A stretch of 9,404 bases of DNA from Treponema sp. UBA3870 (GCA_002392275.1 DGGQ01000134.1:1-9404); one strand, 5' to 3'. Shown: positions 1-6,357, numbered from the stretch's first letter. The notes: generated from the letters alone by a model not told the origin. A program made the numbers and translations.

Positions 1-46
1 GCCCCGAACCAATAATCAAAACCTTATTTATATCTGTACGTTTCAT
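1..46 (-). CDS. carB: Carbamoyl-phosphate synthase large subunit, N-terminal 15 codons (partial)
   Basis: CarB makes carbamoyl phosphate from bicarbonate, ATP and ammonia supplied by the CarA glutaminase, feeding pyrimidine and arginine synthesis in the cytoplasm. Only the start is in the window; the visible residues are MKRTDINKVLIIGSG. This matches the conserved CarB N-terminus, in which (P)KRTDI is followed by a hydrophobic strand and the glycine-rich turn of the first ATP-grasp half. The ATG at 46 has a good AAGGAG ribosome binding site about 6 nt upstream. An in-frame TGA directly precedes the ATG, so the protein cannot start further upstream. carA is not immediately upstream; purF lies there, across a 310-nt leader. 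A 35-codon frame (24-131) overlaps the start by 23 nt. Identity is inferred from 15 residues only, but they are distinctive. Confidence 0.8.
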   Translation of the reverse strand, partial: MKRTDINKVLIIGSG

Positions 47-131
47 TCACGTCTCCTTGCATAAATATTTTTCCAAGCTCCTCAGGAACCCGGGAATGTG
101 CGCCCGCACACCGAATGTCCGTTCTCTTCAT
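24..131 (-). CDS. Candidate 35-aa leader peptide overlapping carB, beginning with the CarB N-terminus MKRTDI
   Basis: This short frame has its own ribosome binding site (AAGGAG at 142-147, 8-10 nt before the ATG at 131). It runs 35 codons to a TAA inside the carB start region, in a different frame from carB. Its first six residues, MKRTDI, equal those of CarB, yet all five codons after the ATG differ from the carB codons by synonymous changes only. The rest (rich in R, E and G, ending in NETYRYK) resembles nothing I recognise. It could be a leader peptide translationally coupled to carB, or the remnant of a duplicated carB start. There is no evidence that it is translated beyond the SD and the residue match. 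Confidence 0.45.
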   Translation of the reverse strand: MKRTDIRCAGAHSRVPEELGKIFMQGDVNETYRYK

Positions 132-172
132 ATATTTAACTCCTTCTTAAAACCCTGCACAAAATCCTGTAT

Positions 173-207
173 AAAAAAAATGGCGAATCCTTAAAAAAGA
201 ATCCGCC
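173..207 (-). terminator. Intrinsic terminator between purF and carB, inside the predicted carB leader
   Basis: On the minus strand, GGCGGATTC (207-199) pairs with GGATTCGCC (190-182), giving nine pairs including two G-U wobbles around an 8-nt loop. One A and then eight U follow (180-173). The hairpin lies 149 nt after the purF stop, so it can end the gltD-purF transcript. It is also downstream of a promoter-like sequence at 299-307, and only about 25 nt before the ribosome binding site of the carB-proximal frame. It may therefore act as an attenuator for carB. Confidence 0.8.
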
Positions 208-215
208 GTTGAAAT

Positions 216-287
216 TCAAAATAAAAAATGAACCCCCGAACAAATAACAGAGAGAATCAAAATGCCTTTAATCCGTTCAGTTTTCAT
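216..287 (-). CDS. Possible 23-codon leader peptide ending at the carB attenuator
   Basis: An ATG at 287 opens a 23-codon frame that stops at TGA (218-216), nine nucleotides before the terminator hairpin. The last codons are U-rich (CAT TTT TTA TTT, ending HFLF) and the region around the stop has several U runs. A ribosome at the stop would cover the 5' arm of the terminator. No ribosome binding site precedes the ATG; the predicted transcription start is only 2-5 nt upstream, so translation would be leaderless. A weak AAAGG before an in-frame TTG is an alternative start. Position and composition recall the pyrBI leader peptide. The frame is short enough to arise by chance. Confidence 0.3.
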   Translation of the reverse strand: MKTERIKGILILSVICSGVHFLF

Positions 288-298
288 ATTGAAAAAAT

Positions 299-307
299 AT
301 TATATCA
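299..307 (-). promoter_or_regulatory. Extended -10 promoter for the carB leader
   Basis: The minus strand reads TGATATAAT, a perfect TATAAT with the TGn extension. The 17 nt upstream form an A5-T10 tract and no clear -35 box follows at 17 nt, which an extended -10 can tolerate. It lies about 50 nt beyond the purF stop, so carB can be transcribed independently of purF. The predicted start near 290 gives a leader of about 245 nt holding a short frame, the terminator and a second short frame. Confidence 0.6.
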
Positions 308-356
308 AAAAAAAAATTTTTATGCTAGTGGTGCGGAAAACTATTTCCAAATCCAG

Positions 357-1844
357 CTAAACAGGATAGTCCCCGCAAAAACATCCGCCGCAAAATCCAT
401 CCAACCCGGACCTGCACATCTTCAGCGCGGACATCATTCCCCCGATTGAAATAAACGCAAGAGAGTCCGCACCAATCTCCTTCCTGATTTCCTCAAGCTC
501 ATGCGTACTCGAAATCAACTCGCTCTTGCTCGGAGTGTCAATTCCGAGATGGCACGGAAATTTTACAGGAGGGGAACTCACACGGAAATGCACCTCCCTC
601 GCACCAGCCCTACGCAAAATCTGAACAAGCCTTCTGCTGGTGGTCCCACGCACAATCGAATCGTCTATCACGACAACACGCTTTCCGTCCAAATCAGTTT
701 TCAGGGCATTCAGTTTCACAAAGACCATGCTCTCACGTTCTGCCTGTGTCGGAGCAATGAAAGTCCGTCCGATATATTTGTTTTTCACAATCCCGGTCAC
801 ATAGGGAATACCCGTCGCCCTCGAATAACCAAGAGCCGCACCAATACCGCTATCAGGTACCCCTACAACAACGTCTGCGTCCACCGAAGATTCCCTCGCC
901 AGCACCTCCCCCATTTTGTATCTAGCGTCCTGCACCGCAATTCCGTCAATCACTGAATCGGGTCTTGCAAAATAGACATACTCAAAAACACATGTAGCCT
1001 TATTTTTTTTCTCTCCTCTGTATGTTCTTATCTGTCCATTTTTTATCACAACAATTTCACCCGGCTCAATGTCCCGCACAAACTCACCGTTCACCGCATC
1101 AATCGCACATGATTCGCTTGCAATAATATAGGTGGGGGAAAGCCTTCCCCCTGGGTTCAGTCCGCACGCGTCCTTCACCGCACCCCCTTCGCCTAGGGGA
1201 GTTTCCCCTAAGACCCCCGGACAGTTTTCCTTTGGCACAATCCTTCCAAGGCATAGAGGTCTTATTCCGTTCGGATCCCTTACACCAATCAGGCAGTCCT
1301 CCGTCATAATGCAGAGCGAGAACGATCCCTTTATTTCGCAAACAGCATCCACGACAGCCTTCTCCAGTCCATCCGGGCAAAGTGACTCCGTGTCATTTTT
1401 CTTTCCCTCAACAATTTTTCTTGCAATCAGTTTCAGAATCACCTCGGAGTCGCTTGTCGATGAGAAAGTGCTTCCCAAATCCTCAAGCCGCGCCCTAATC
1501 TCACCGTGGTTCACAAGCTGACCATTGTGAGCCAGAGCGATTGTTCCAAACTTGAACGTGTTCAAAAAAGGCTGGGCATTTTCAATAGTGCGTCCACCGG
1601 CTGTCGCATAGCGGACATGGCCAATCGAAATGAAGCCGCGCAGATTTTCAAAATGGGACGAATCAAAAACCTCGCTGACAAGTCCCAAGTCCTTCCGCAG
1701 ATTTATTTTATTTCCATCGCTGACCGCAATTCCCGCGCTCTCCTGTCCCCTGTGCTGCAAAGCCGCAAGACCAAAATACGCAAGCCTCGCAGAATTAGCC
1801 ACACCATAAATCCCTATTACGCCGCACTCGTCATGAAAACCCAT
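357..1844 (-). CDS. purF: Amidophosphoribosyltransferase (glutamine PRPP amidotransferase), Fe-S type, with an in-frame insertion
   Basis: PurF makes the first committed purine intermediate, 5-phosphoribosylamine, from PRPP and glutamine in the cytoplasm. The 495-residue protein starts MGFHDECGVIGIYG. Cys7 is the Ntn-hydrolase nucleophile, freed by removing a six-residue propeptide. The glutaminase domain (about 7-265) carries GHVRYATAG (75-83) and AHNGQL (105-110). The phosphoribosyltransferase domain carries the PRPP loop VVIDDSIVRGTTSRR (391-405). Cys285, Cys431, Cys485 and Cys488 match the four [4Fe-4S] ligands of the Bacillus-type enzyme, so oxygen sensitivity is expected. Residues 209-237 are an unusual glycine-rich insertion encoded by a GC-rich palindromic element (1134-1220) between RPLCLGR and TYIIASES, which are normally close. 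The ATG at 1844 has GAGG about 5 nt upstream. It lies 21 nt after gltD, very probably in one operon. Identity is certain; activity with the insertion is untested. Confidence 0.97.
   Translation of the reverse strand: MGFHDECGVIGIYGVANSARLAYFGLAALQHRGQESAGIAVSDGNKINLRKDLGLVSEVFDSSHFENLRGFISIGHVRYATAGGRTIENAQPFLNTFKFGTIALAHNGQLVNHGEIRARLEDLGSTFSSTSDSEVILKLIARKIVEGKKNDTESLCPDGLEKAVVDAVCEIKGSFSLCIMTEDCLIGVRDPNGIRPLCLGRIVPKENCPGVLGETPLGEGGAVKDACGLNPGGRLSPTYIIASESCAIDAVNGEFVRDIEPGEIVVIKNGQIRTYRGEKKNKATCVFEYVYFARPDSVIDGIAVQDARYKMGEVLARESSVDADVVVGVPDSGIGAALGYSRATGIPYVTGIVKNKYIGRTFIAPTQAERESMVFVKLNALKTDLDGKRVVVIDDSIVRGTTSRRLVQILRRAGAREVHFRVSSPPVKFPCHLGIDTPSKSELISSTHELEEIRKEIGADSLAFISIGGMMSALKMCRSGLDGFCGGCFCGDYPV
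1134..1220. repeat. 87-bp GC-rich double-palindrome element inserted in frame in purF
   Basis: The element is markedly richer in GC than the surrounding gene and has two perfect hairpins: TAGGGGA-GTT-TCCCCTA (1194-1210) and GGGGGAA-AGCC-TTCCCCC (1134-1151), one near each end. Between them are two GTGCGG-like motifs. It is exactly 29 codons long and encodes PurF residues 209-237, which have no place in the usual PurF fold order. This looks like a mobile palindromic repeat, comparable to the Rickettsia palindromic elements known to insert in frame in genes. Its boundaries are my estimate and no second copy is in this window. Confidence 0.6.
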
Positions 1845-1865
1845 ATCCGCCTCGCAAAATCCGCA

Positions 1866-3458
1866 CTAAGAATTTTTTTGTCCCGTAAGATAGGAATCAA
1901 TCGCAGACGCACACTCTCGTCCCTCGGCGATCGCCCAAACAACAAGGGACTGTCCACGGTGCATGTCCCCGGCGGTAAAAACTTTTTCAACGGAAGTCCT
2001 GTATCCGTTCGGACTTGCAAGTTCAGGCGTAGCATCACCAAAAGAGGCAACGGTTCCTCGTGGGCCAAGTTTTGTTCCAAAAGCATCGGCGGTGTACTCC
2101 TCGCATCCAGTAAATCCAGCCGCAATCAGGACCAAATCGCACGGAATATTTTTTTCGGTTCCAGATTTTTCAACCAGCTTTCTTTGCCCGTCAACCATCT
2201 CAAAAGCGACCTGAACAGTTTTCGCTCCGCACACCTTTCCGTTTTCCGAATACACTTCCTTGATTGTTGTTTCGTAAATTCTTGGGTCGTGTCCAAATTT
2301 TGCAATGGACTCCTCCGCACCGTAGTCGGTCTTCAGGACTCTTGGCCACTGCGGCCATGGATTGTTTTTCGTGCGCTCGGTCGGTGGGCATGGCATCATC
2401 TCAATCTGCGCAACGGATTTGCATCCAAGACGGATTACCGAACCGGTACAGTCGTTTCCTGTGTCGCCGCCACCAACAATCACGACATTCTTTCCCCGCA
2501 CCTCTATTCCGTATTTTTCAAAAAGGGTTGCGGCAATCTGCTCGTTCGTGCTTTGCGTTCCAATTTTTTCAAGCGCACAGTTTGTCTGTACCACACACTT
2601 TGTAACTGCCGTCAAAAAATCAACGGCGAACATTACTCCACCGTCCGCACCTTTTTTTTCTTTGGAGATTTTTTCCATTCCCGCAGCCGAAAGCGGTCTC
2701 GCCTTTTTTGCTCCACAGCACAGGGCAACAGCGTCATACCCTTCCAGAATGCGTCCGGCGAAAAACTCATGTCCAACATCCGCGTTGAAAACAAAATCAA
2801 CACCCTCGGCCTTCATCAGAGAAATGCGGCGCTCAACAATTTTTTTGTCAAGCTTCATGTTCGGGATTCCGTACATCAAAAGTCCACCGGCCCTGTCCTC
2901 TCGTTCAAAAACCGTCACAGAATGTCCGCGCCTGTTAAGACTGTCCGCAACCGCAAGTCCACTTGGTCCCGCTCCAATCACGGCAACTTTTTTTCCACTC
3001 CTCCATTCTGGAATCTGCGGTCTCATGTAGCCAGTCTCAAAAGCCTTCTCGATAATAAAAAGCTCGTTGTCATGCACAGTCACGGCATCCTTTCCAACAA
3101 CAGGGCTTCCACAGTTGCACGCCTTCTCGCACAATGCCGGACAGACACGACCTGTGAACTCCGGAAAATTGGATGTCTTCAAAAGCCGCCACGCCGCCAT
3201 GTCGAACTGTCCGTTGAAAAGCGCATCGTTCCATTCGGGAATATAATTGTGCAGGGGACATCCTGTCACCATTTCGCCCAGCCTTATTGCGCTCTGGCAC
3301 ATTGGAACGCCACAGTTCATACATCTTGCGGCCTGCTCCCTTCTTGCCTTTTCGTCCAGCTTGGGATGGAATTCCCTGAAGTTCAAAATCCGCTCCATCG
3401 GTGGAACGCTGCCGTTGTCCATCCTTCCGTAATCCAAAAATCCTGTTGGCTTTGCCAT
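1866..3458 (-). CDS. gltD: Glutamate synthase small (beta) subunit, NAD(P)H-dependent oxidoreductase
   Basis: GltD passes electrons from NAD(P)H through FAD and Fe-S clusters to GltB, which turns glutamine plus 2-oxoglutarate into two glutamates. The 530-residue protein has the N-terminal cluster domain: C46, C49, C54 and C67, then C106, C110, C114 and C116. The FAD site is VAVIGAGPSG (158-167), the NAD(P) site VVIVGGGDTGNDC (325-337), and the C-terminal FAD motif is TAGDMHRGQSLVVWAIAEG (495-513). It is somewhat longer than the usual 470-500 residues, with extra sequence at about 285-320. Start: ATG at 3458 after GAGAGG, 6 nt away. No gltB is adjacent. It may pair with a distant GltB, or act as a GltD-like oxidoreductase for another partner; NfnB and the dihydropyrimidine dehydrogenase flavin subunit are relatives. 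Its leader contains a promoter followed by a terminator hairpin. purF follows 21 nt downstream. Confidence 0.92.
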   Translation of the reverse strand: MAKPTGFLDYGRMDNGSVPPMERILNFREFHPKLDEKARREQAARCMNCGVPMCQSAIRLGEMVTGCPLHNYIPEWNDALFNGQFDMAAWRLLKTSNFPEFTGRVCPALCEKACNCGSPVVGKDAVTVHDNELFIIEKAFETGYMRPQIPEWRSGKKVAVIGAGPSGLAVADSLNRRGHSVTVFEREDRAGGLLMYGIPNMKLDKKIVERRISLMKAEGVDFVFNADVGHEFFAGRILEGYDAVALCCGAKKARPLSAAGMEKISKEKKGADGGVMFAVDFLTAVTKCVVQTNCALEKIGTQSTNEQIAATLFEKYGIEVRGKNVVIVGGGDTGNDCTGSVIRLGCKSVAQIEMMPCPPTERTKNNPWPQWPRVLKTDYGAEESIAKFGHDPRIYETTIKEVYSENGKVCGAKTVQVAFEMVDGQRKLVEKSGTEKNIPCDLVLIAAGFTGCEEYTADAFGTKLGPRGTVASFGDATPELASPNGYRTSVEKVFTAGDMHRGQSLVVWAIAEGRECASAIDSYLTGQKNS

Positions 3459-3482
3459 ACCGTGCCTCTCAAATTTTAAAAC

Positions 3483-3516
3483 AAAAAAAGACGCCGTAGA
3501 AATTTCTACAGCGTCT
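3483..3516 (-). terminator. Strong intrinsic terminator located in the gltD leader
   Basis: The minus-strand RNA forms a nearly perfect long stem (3516-3503 with 3502-3489). AGACGC pairs with GCGTCT, then a G-U wobble, then GTAGAAA with TTTCTAC, followed at once by a run of seven U. The wobble pair is C-A on the plus strand, and only the minus strand has the U run, so the terminator faces gltD. It ends the nitroreductase-GNAT transcript. It also sits between the only good gltD promoter (3534-3562) and the gltD ribosome binding site, with no room for a promoter in the 24 nt between it and the ATG. Confidence 0.85.
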
Positions 3517-3533
3517 CTGCCTTAGATGCCTAT

Positions 3534-3562
3534 ATTATTGTAAAACAAACGGATATTGTCAA
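3534..3562 (-). promoter_or_regulatory. Sigma-70-type promoter for gltD-purF
   Basis: A perfect -35 box TTGACA (3562-3557) is followed after exactly 17 nt by AATAAT (3539-3534), five of six matches to the -10 consensus. It begins 8 nt after the GNAT stop codon. The predicted start is near A3527, giving a leader of about 69 nt in which the terminator hairpin begins about 10 nt from the 5' end. Confidence 0.75.
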
Positions 3563-3570
3563 TATGTCCG

Positions 3571-4107
3571 TTAATATTCCTTGTCCTTGGTTCCGAGCAT
3601 TTTTTCCATGCAGACCAGACTGTACCAGCGGCCAAACTTGTTCGCGCAGTCCGTAAATTTTCCAGCTGTCACAAATCCCATGTGCTCATGGAATTTTTTG
3701 CTGTCGAACGAAAGATACTCGTCCTCCGCTTCAGTCGGAACCGCTATGTACGCATACATATTTTTAATCCCGATTTCCTCCAGCCGCTTCTCCAATGTTC
3801 CATAGAGCAATCTACCGACACCGCAGCCACGCTCATCTGGATTCACATATATGGAAAGCTCCACCGAAAATCTACAGGCGCTTCTCTCGATAAATGAACT
3901 GGCATAGGCGTAGCCCAAAATCTTGCCATCACGGACAGCACATATATATGGAAACTTTTTTTTCGTTCTGGAAATCCGCTCGGAAAATTCAGCGACACTT
4001 GGAACGTCAATCTCAAATGTCACGGCAGTGTTTCTGATGTAGTGCGAGTAGATTTCAAGCAAAACCTCCGCGTCCGATTCAAGCGCGTCCCTAATCTCAA
4101 CATACAT
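3571..4107 (-). CDS. GNAT-family N-acetyltransferase, phosphinothricin acetyltransferase (PAT/bar, MnaT) type
   Basis: Members transfer acetyl from acetyl-CoA to the amino group of phosphinothricin, methionine sulfoximine/sulfone or other amino acids in the cytoplasm. The 178-residue length is usual. The N-terminal part has YSHYIRNTAVTFE (20-32), matching the family's substrate-side motif. VELSIYV with Glu83 precedes the acetyl-CoA loop RGCGVG (93-98), and the end F-HEHMGF-TAGKF-KFGRWYSLVCMEK is typical of PAT proteins. The true substrate cannot be told from sequence. It starts 5 nt after the nitroreductase stop, and its GGAG ribosome binding site lies at the end of that gene, so the two are cotranscribed and probably coupled. 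The terminator at 3483-3516 ends the unit. Confidence 0.88.
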   Translation of the reverse strand: MYVEIRDALESDAEVLLEIYSHYIRNTAVTFEIDVPSVAEFSERISRTKKKFPYICAVRDGKILGYAYASSFIERSACRFSVELSIYVNPDERGCGVGRLLYGTLEKRLEEIGIKNMYAYIAVPTEAEDEYLSFDSKKFHEHMGFVTAGKFTDCANKFGRWYSLVCMEKMLGTKDKEY

Positions 4108-4112
4108 GAAAA

Positions 4113-4640
4113 CTACTCCGCCCAGAACACACGTCCGTCTTTGCGCGGGGCAGCGACAGGCAAATCTCCATCAACATATCCGACAGCGCAGTGGCCAATG
4201 CCCTCCCACTCGTCCGCAATGCCAAGTTCCGAAAGAATCTTTTTTCCCTCGTCAGTCTCCAGCTCCTCCTTCGCACGGTGAATCCAGATGCTTCCAAGTC
4301 CAAGCGAATGTGCGGCTAGCATCATGTTTCCAAGAACAAGGCTTCCGTCATACACACGGTTCCTCCAGTCCTTTTTTGCAAGCACAAGCAAAATCACCGG
4401 CGCACCATAGAAGGGGTCAAAGCCCTCGTCCCAGCCGCCAATCTTTCTATTCATCTCGCTGATTCTGTCGCGCAGACTTTTGTTTGTCACGGCAACAATA
4501 GCGGTCTCCTGCTTTCCCATTCCGTTTGCGGCAAAAAGTCCAGCCTCAACAATCTGCTCGATGTCCGATTTTGGTGGAAGAGCATCCTTGTATTTTCTGA
4601 CACTTCTTCTTTCTTTTATCGCTCTTATGACTTCGTTCAT
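4113..4640 (-). CDS. Nitroreductase-family FMN oxidoreductase
   Basis: This is a 175-residue protein of the small nitroreductase family, NAD(P)H-dependent FMN enzymes that reduce nitro compounds, quinones or unknown substrates. RRSVRKYK (11-18) is the FMN-phosphate motif. DPFYGAPVILLVLA (75-88) and YDGSLVLGNMMLAAHSLGLGSIWIHRAKEE (97-126) form the flavin and dimer core, and the protein ends with APRKDGRVFW. I chose the ATG at 4640 because GGAGG lies 6 nt upstream. A longer in-frame start at 4703 would include the TATAAT promoter and a non-conserved N-terminus. It is the first gene of a unit with the GNAT gene. Substrate unknown. Confidence 0.9.
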   Translation of the reverse strand: MNEVIRAIKERRSVRKYKDALPPKSDIEQIVEAGLFAANGMGKQETAIVAVTNKSLRDRISEMNRKIGGWDEGFDPFYGAPVILLVLAKKDWRNRVYDGSLVLGNMMLAAHSLGLGSIWIHRAKEELETDEGKKILSELGIADEWEGIGHCAVGYVDGDLPVAAPRKDGRVFWAE

Positions 4641-4658
4641 TTCTTTCCTCCAAAAAAA

Positions 4659-4687
4659 ATTATAACATACACTGGATTTTTTTTCTA
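4659..4687 (-). promoter_or_regulatory. Promoter of the nitroreductase-GNAT unit
   Basis: The minus strand has TGTTATAAT (4667-4659), a perfect TATAAT with TG extension. TAGAAA (4687-4682), four of six to the -35 consensus, lies 17 nt upstream. The predicted start near 4652 leaves an 11-12 nt leader, just enough for the GGAGG of the nitroreductase. Confidence 0.65.
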
Positions 4688-4718
4688 TCAAAATGAGGAG
4701 CATTTACGGAGCCAGAAA

Positions 4719-4739
4719 ATTGTTTTCCGAGGAAACAAT
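4719..4739. repeat. Inverted repeat in the divergent promoter region
   Basis: ATTGTTT (4719-4725) and AAACAAT (4733-4739) are perfect arms, extended by CC/GG with one bulged T. It lies between the divergent nitroreductase and serine hydrolase promoters and has no U run, so it is more likely an operator than a terminator. Confidence 0.35.
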
Positions 4740-4759
4740 GAATAATACGAATGTCGATT

Positions 4760-4803
4760 GCCCAGTATTAACCTTAATGGCCCAATCTTGAATATTTTAT
4801 AAT
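4760..4803 (+). promoter_or_regulatory. Serine hydrolase promoter with direct repeats in place of a -35 box
   Basis: TATAAT is at 4798-4803. No -35 box is seen at 16-18 nt. Instead GCCCAGTATTAA (4760-4771) and GCCCAATCTTGA (4780-4791) match at 9 of 12 positions and are exactly 20 nt apart, two helical turns, with the second copy covering the -35 position. This is the expected layout for a promoter needing an activator dimer. Confidence 0.45.
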
Positions 4804-4837
4804 AAAAATATAGCATCCCTTAAAGGAGATAGATGAA

Positions 4838-6223
4838 TTGAAAAAGAATTTCATTTTGCTTTTTTTGATTTCACTAATCACATTCGGTTTTGCCGATTGT
4901 GCGCCACAAATTTCTGACAGGCAGATTGAAGGTTTTGAAAATTACCTGAGCGAAATAGCACAGGCATACCATATTCCCGGCATGGCATTTTTTATAACGG
5001 ATTCCGAGAAAACCATTTTCTCAAAAACATTTGGACAGTGCAGGAGCATGGACCAAAATTTTTTTGTCGGTTCGATAAGCAAATCCTATACAGCCCTCAG
5101 CGTGATGCGTCTTGTTGAAATGGGACTTATAAATCTTGATGACGACATTTCCGTTTACCTCCCAGAATACAGTTTTCCAAAAAAGGTCAGCGTCCTTTCG
5201 CTCCTGAACCACACAAGCGGATTTGACACCCACGCAAAACTGTGCGACGCAAAAATAACAGACTCATACGGAAAATACGAGTACGCGAACGTGAACTATG
5301 ATTTGCTCGGAAAAATCATTGAAAAAGTTTCCGGAAAAAGTTTTGCAGAATATGTCCAGGAGAATATTTTCACTCCAATAGGAATGTCAAAGTCACAGGC
5401 CAGTGCGGAAAAAATGAAGGGCGCCAAAAACCTTCTTCTTGGGAACAGAAATTTTTTTGGATTTTTTGTGACCGGCGATGCTGACTATCCTGACGAAAAA
5501 TCATGGTTCCATGAGCCAGCTGGATTTATGAGCCTAACACCGAGCGAGCACGCAAAATATCTCCGGATGTATCTGAACGGAGGTATTACGGAACAGGGAA
5601 ATCGGATTGTAAAAAAGGAAACAATAGACTCGATGTGGTATGAAAATGTTCCGATTGGCTCCGACAACGCCTTCTATGGACGCGGATGGAACTACATGGA
5701 GCACGATGGAATGAAAATAGTTTTCCACGGCGGGCAGGTTGAAAACTATATCTCCTACATGTTCATCCTGCCGGAAAAAAATTTGGCGGTCTGTTTTATG
5801 TTGAACGGAAACGATGAGTTCGGCATGAACAAACTGATGGACAACGCATTCTGGGACAGCCTCTCGATTTTGAAAGGCGGGGAACCCAAAAAAGTCGGGC
5901 ACTCGAAATATGTTTTAATCCACACCGCGCTGGACCTTGCATATCTGCTCGTGATTATGTTTTCCGTTTTCCTTTTGATAAAAGCATTCCGTGGAAACAG
6001 AAAAAATTATGGCAAGGGAGGAGTGAAAAAAATTATTCCAGCGCTTCTGGGTTACATGGTTTGGCCTCTCCTGATTTTGTTCTGCACACAAATATTTTTC
6101 GGGACACCGCTCTGGGTTGTAAAATCCTATGTCCCAGATTTGTATTTAACAATTCTAGCCGGAAGCGTGCTCTCCATTTTCGGTGGAGTTGTAAAAATTG
6201 CAAAAGTGATTGGAAAGAAATGA
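4838..6223 (+). CDS. Membrane-anchored serine hydrolase, class C beta-lactamase/PBP fold
   Basis: The 461-residue protein begins with a signal peptide (KK, then a hydrophobic run to about residue 19; Cys21 follows, but Asp at -1 makes a lipobox doubtful). It then has a beta-lactamase-fold domain (about 28-345). Catalytic motifs are SISK (Ser79, Lys82), YAN (149-151) and HGG (297-299). NHTSGFD (124-130) and NYDLLGKIIEKVSG (153-166) are typical of this superfamily. Three hydrophobic segments (about 357-382, 398-421 and 433-453) anchor the C-terminus, leaving the catalytic domain outside the cytoplasmic membrane. Relatives include esterases, D-aminopeptidases and peptidoglycan hydrolases; the substrate is unknown and beta-lactam resistance should not be assumed. 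The start is TTG at 4838, nine nt after AAAGGAG. An ATG at 4833, better spaced from the SD, gives only Met-Asn-stop. It is transcribed alone. Confidence 0.88.
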   Translation: MKKNFILLFLISLITFGFADCAPQISDRQIEGFENYLSEIAQAYHIPGMAFFITDSEKTIFSKTFGQCRSMDQNFFVGSISKSYTALSVMRLVEMGLINLDDDISVYLPEYSFPKKVSVLSLLNHTSGFDTHAKLCDAKITDSYGKYEYANVNYDLLGKIIEKVSGKSFAEYVQENIFTPIGMSKSQASAEKMKGAKNLLLGNRNFFGFFVTGDADYPDEKSWFHEPAGFMSLTPSEHAKYLRMYLNGGITEQGNRIVKKETIDSMWYENVPIGSDNAFYGRGWNYMEHDGMKIVFHGGQVENYISYMFILPEKNLAVCFMLNGNDEFGMNKLMDNAFWDSLSILKGGEPKKVGHSKYVLIHTALDLAYLLVIMFSVFLLIKAFRGNRKNYGKGGVKKIIPALLGYMVWPLLILFCTQIFFGTPLWVVKSYVPDLYLTILAGSVLSIFGGVVKIAKVIGKK

Positions 6224-6357
6224 AAAAGGATTTAAAATGAACGGTATAACGTGGATTAATTCTTCCCATATTAATCAGCATTTCCCTAATACTTGAACTT
6301 TCACGCACAGGAACACATTCCGACCTGTTCAAAAAAAAGTTTTTTTGCGTTAAGGAT

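Noticed and set aside
228..449. A 73-codon plus-strand frame over the carB leader and purF 3' end
   Set aside because: It has no ribosome binding site and half of it is antisense to the conserved PurF C-terminus.
1506..3479. A 657-codon open frame on the plus strand
   Set aside because: It lies antisense to purF and gltD, both full-length with conserved catalytic motifs. Its translation is rich in S, R and N with no recognisable domain; it is a by-product of their codon use.
3459..3570. A riboswitch upstream of gltD
   Set aside because: The leader is about 69 nt, mostly the terminator hairpin and SD, leaving no room for a known aptamer.
4641..4703. Longer N-terminus for the nitroreductase
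   Set aside because: The extra codons overlap the TATAAT promoter and the GGAGG that serves the ATG at 4640, and do not resemble the family.
4838..6223. Reading the hydrolase as a beta-lactam resistance gene
   Set aside because: SxxK, YxN and HGG are shared by esterases and peptidases of the fold, and the C-terminal membrane helices are not typical of class C beta-lactamases.
6237..6296. A 19-codon frame with a fair SD (AAAGGA) just after the serine hydrolase stop
   Set aside because: Too short, no recognisable composition, no partner signal; most likely chance.
6307..6347. Possible terminator after the serine hydrolase (GAACA/TGTTC stem, then A8-G-T7)
   Set aside because: The weak stem is followed by A rather than T, and the A/T symmetrical run has no GC stem, so it does not meet the usual intrinsic terminator pattern.
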